NCBI RefSeq assembly: GCF_037893185.1
Contig: NZ_CP140772.1
Span: 6,014,001-6,078,000 of the forward strand
Direction: 5' to 3'
Length of the DNA stretch: 64,000 bases
Source of the DNA: Chitinophaga sp. 180180018-3
Lineage (GTDB): Bacteria; Bacteroidota; Bacteroidia; Chitinophagales; Chitinophagaceae
Shown: piece after piece, positions 62,765 through 64,000 of the stretch
How positions within the stretch are numbered: position 1 is the first letter of the stretch
Layout of the letters: each line of letters begins with the position of its first letter
The notes under the pieces: generated by a model
Told to the model about the DNA's origin: nothing
What the model saw: the letters and a program-made list of their open reading frames with translations, nothing else
The model's database searches: none
Translations under genes and position numbers: made by a program

Positions 62765-64000
62765 ACGAATATACCAGTACCTTGTTTATGCCGGTATCGT
62801 TACAGCCACGGCGGCCTGCAGCACTCAAAAAGCGCTGCAGCTGCCGGAGCGTGTGTCCGTTCCCGTTGTATCCGGCGAATCGGCCGACACCTTATCGCTG
62901 GCCAGCTTCAAACAGGTATTTGCAGATCCGCATCTCCGCAACCTGATCGATACCGCGCTACAAAACAACTTCGACCTGCTGTCGGCAGCAAAAAGGGTTT
63001 CAGTGGCTCAGGCCAACCTGATGATGGCAAAAAACGCCTGGTTGCCCTCATTGAATCTGTCGCTTTCCGCCGGTGTAGATAAGTATGCCGACTATACCAT
63101 GAACGACGTTGGTAATTTCGATACTAACCTTTCGCCCAATATCGGCAAGGATCAGCGCATCCCGGATCCTACGCCGGAATATTTCGCCGGCTTACGGAGC
63201 AGTTGGGAAATTGATCTGTGGGGCAAACTGAAAAGCCAGCGTCAGGCCACCTACGCCCGTTTTCTGGCCAGTACACAGGGACGCCGGCTGTTGGCTACAC
63301 AGGTGGTAGCAGGCGTAACAGGACTATATTACGAATTGCTGGCAATGGATAACGAACTGGCTATTATACAACGCAACATTAAACTGCAGGAAGCAGCAGC
63401 AGCTACTGTTCACATACAAAAGGAAGGAGGCAGGGCCACTGAGCTGGCCGTCCAGCAATTCACAGCACAGCTGCTAAGTACACAGGCACTGGAATATGGC
63501 GTAAAACAGGAAATCGCATCACTGGAAAACCAGCTGAATGCGATCATGGGAAAACTTCCCCAACCGGTGCTGCGCAGCTCCGTAAAAGATTCACTGTCAT
63601 TGCCCGATGCCGTAAAGAAAGGCATCCCTGCCAGTCTGCTCCTGCAGCGGCCCGACGTTCAACGCGCAGAGCTGGAACTTACGGCCGCCAAAGCAGATGT
63701 TAAGGCTGCCCGGGCCGCCTTCCTGCCTTCGTTCACCATCACGCCCTATGCAGGCTTCAATGCCTTCAAAGCAGGCCTGCTGTTTCAATCGCCTGCTTCT
63801 ATTGCCTGGGGCGCAGCCGGTAACCTCGTGGCACCCATCTTCAATAAAAAACAATTGAAAGCGCAATACAACATTAGCACCGCCAATGCCTACAGCGCTT
63901 TCTATGATTATCAGCAGGCAATCGTAAATGGCTATCAGGAAGTAGCATCTGCTCTGAACAAAGTAGACAACCAGCAATCCACCTACACCCTGAAAAATAA
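62757..64000 (+). CDS. Outer-membrane efflux factor (TolC/NodT-type lipoprotein), partial
   Basis: A frame of at least 414 codons runs off the window. The lipoprotein signal ends in TATAAC (MNKRIYQYLVYAGIVTATAA then Cys). Two OEP-type helical repeats are seen, with NLIDTALQNNFDLLSAAKRV and RRPDVQRAELELTAA-like QRPDVQRAELELTAAKADVK. SLRSSWEIDLWGKLKSQRQA-like LRSSWEIDLWGKLKSQRQ is typical of NodT proteins. It completes the tripartite pump. The ATG overlaps the pump gene's end by 8 bp, so translation is coupled. Confidence 0.93.
   Translation, partial: MNKRIYQYLVYAGIVTATAACSTQKALQLPERVSVPVVSGESADTLSLASFKQVFADPHLRNLIDTALQNNFDLLSAAKRVSVAQANLMMAKNAWLPSLNLSLSAGVDKYADYTMNDVGNFDTNLSPNIGKDQRIPDPTPEYFAGLRSSWEIDLWGKLKSQRQATYARFLASTQGRRLLATQVVAGVTGLYYELLAMDNELAIIQRNIKLQEAAAATVHIQKEGGRATELAVQQFTAQLLSTQALEYGVKQEIASLENQLNAIMGKLPQPVLRSSVKDSLSLPDAVKKGIPASLLLQRPDVQRAELELTAAKADVKAARAAFLPSFTITPYAGFNAFKAGLLFQSPASIAWGAAGNLVAPIFNKKQLKAQYNISTANAYSAFYDYQQAIVNGYQEVASALNKVDNQQSTYTLKN

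Overview
This 64 kb window is chromosomal DNA of a Bacteroidota bacterium, most likely a Chitinophaga-like member of the Chitinophagaceae. Supporting signs are promoters of the TTTG-N~19-TAnnTTTG type, a set of Bacteroidota-type proteins (carboxypeptidase-regulatory-like domain, DUF4136 lipoprotein, NamZ/DUF1343, SlyD-like FKBP, Bacteroidota-type Mrp) and moderate GC. The genus is an inference.

Layout. 1-3.5 kb: edge of a PepSY membrane protein, a small membrane protein, a family 2 glycosyltransferase and a sensor kinase. 3.55 kb: tRNA-Leu(GAG) with a clear promoter and terminator. 3.66-5.64 kb: decayed toxin-antitoxin material (two toxin fragments, one intact HTH antitoxin) around an unrecognised 254-aa protein. 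5.9-13.8 kb: an intact type I CRISPR-cas operon in the order cas6-cas5-cas3-cas8-cas7-cas4-cas1-cas2. The effector proteins resemble the Bacteroidota 'PGING' variant (Cas5p, Csp2, Csp1). 13.98-20.21 kb: its array, with 95 repeat units of 30 bp and 94 spacers, perfect next to cas2 and decaying at the far end. 20.5-24 kb: DUF2130 protein, HAD hydrolase, DUF4136 lipoprotein and a beta-barrel protein. 24-43 kb: housekeeping genes (apbE, gcdH-like, yciI-like, pyrF, mrp, hbd-like, yigZ-like, ribD, prmC, exbD, exbB, pepT, metE, CWC protein, thioesterase, slyD-like, namZ, fmt, LysM/DPBB protein). 43-50 kb, minus strand: rRNA m5C methyltransferase, pntB-pntAB-pntAA, hemG/Y and hemH. 50.5-57.8 kb, plus strand: hemA-hemC-hemD-hemE-hemF-hemB-hemL. 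Together with hemG/hemH this is the whole protoheme pathway from glutamyl-tRNA. 57.9-64 kb: a small secreted protein and a tripartite RND efflux operon (adaptor, pump, outer-membrane factor cut by the window edge).

The most interesting items are: (i) a family of four long, near-perfect palindromes (about 105-120 bp) whose stems carry compensatory changes; pairs of them bracket pyrF and fmt, and their arms supply the stop codon of at least one neighbouring gene; (ii) four allelic variants of one spacer, all in the same register, plus other spacer pairs with overlapping or homologous targets; and (iii) a CRISPR leader that appears to terminate the cas transcript before starting a separate crRNA transcript, and that shares a dyad-like motif with the DNA upstream of cas6.
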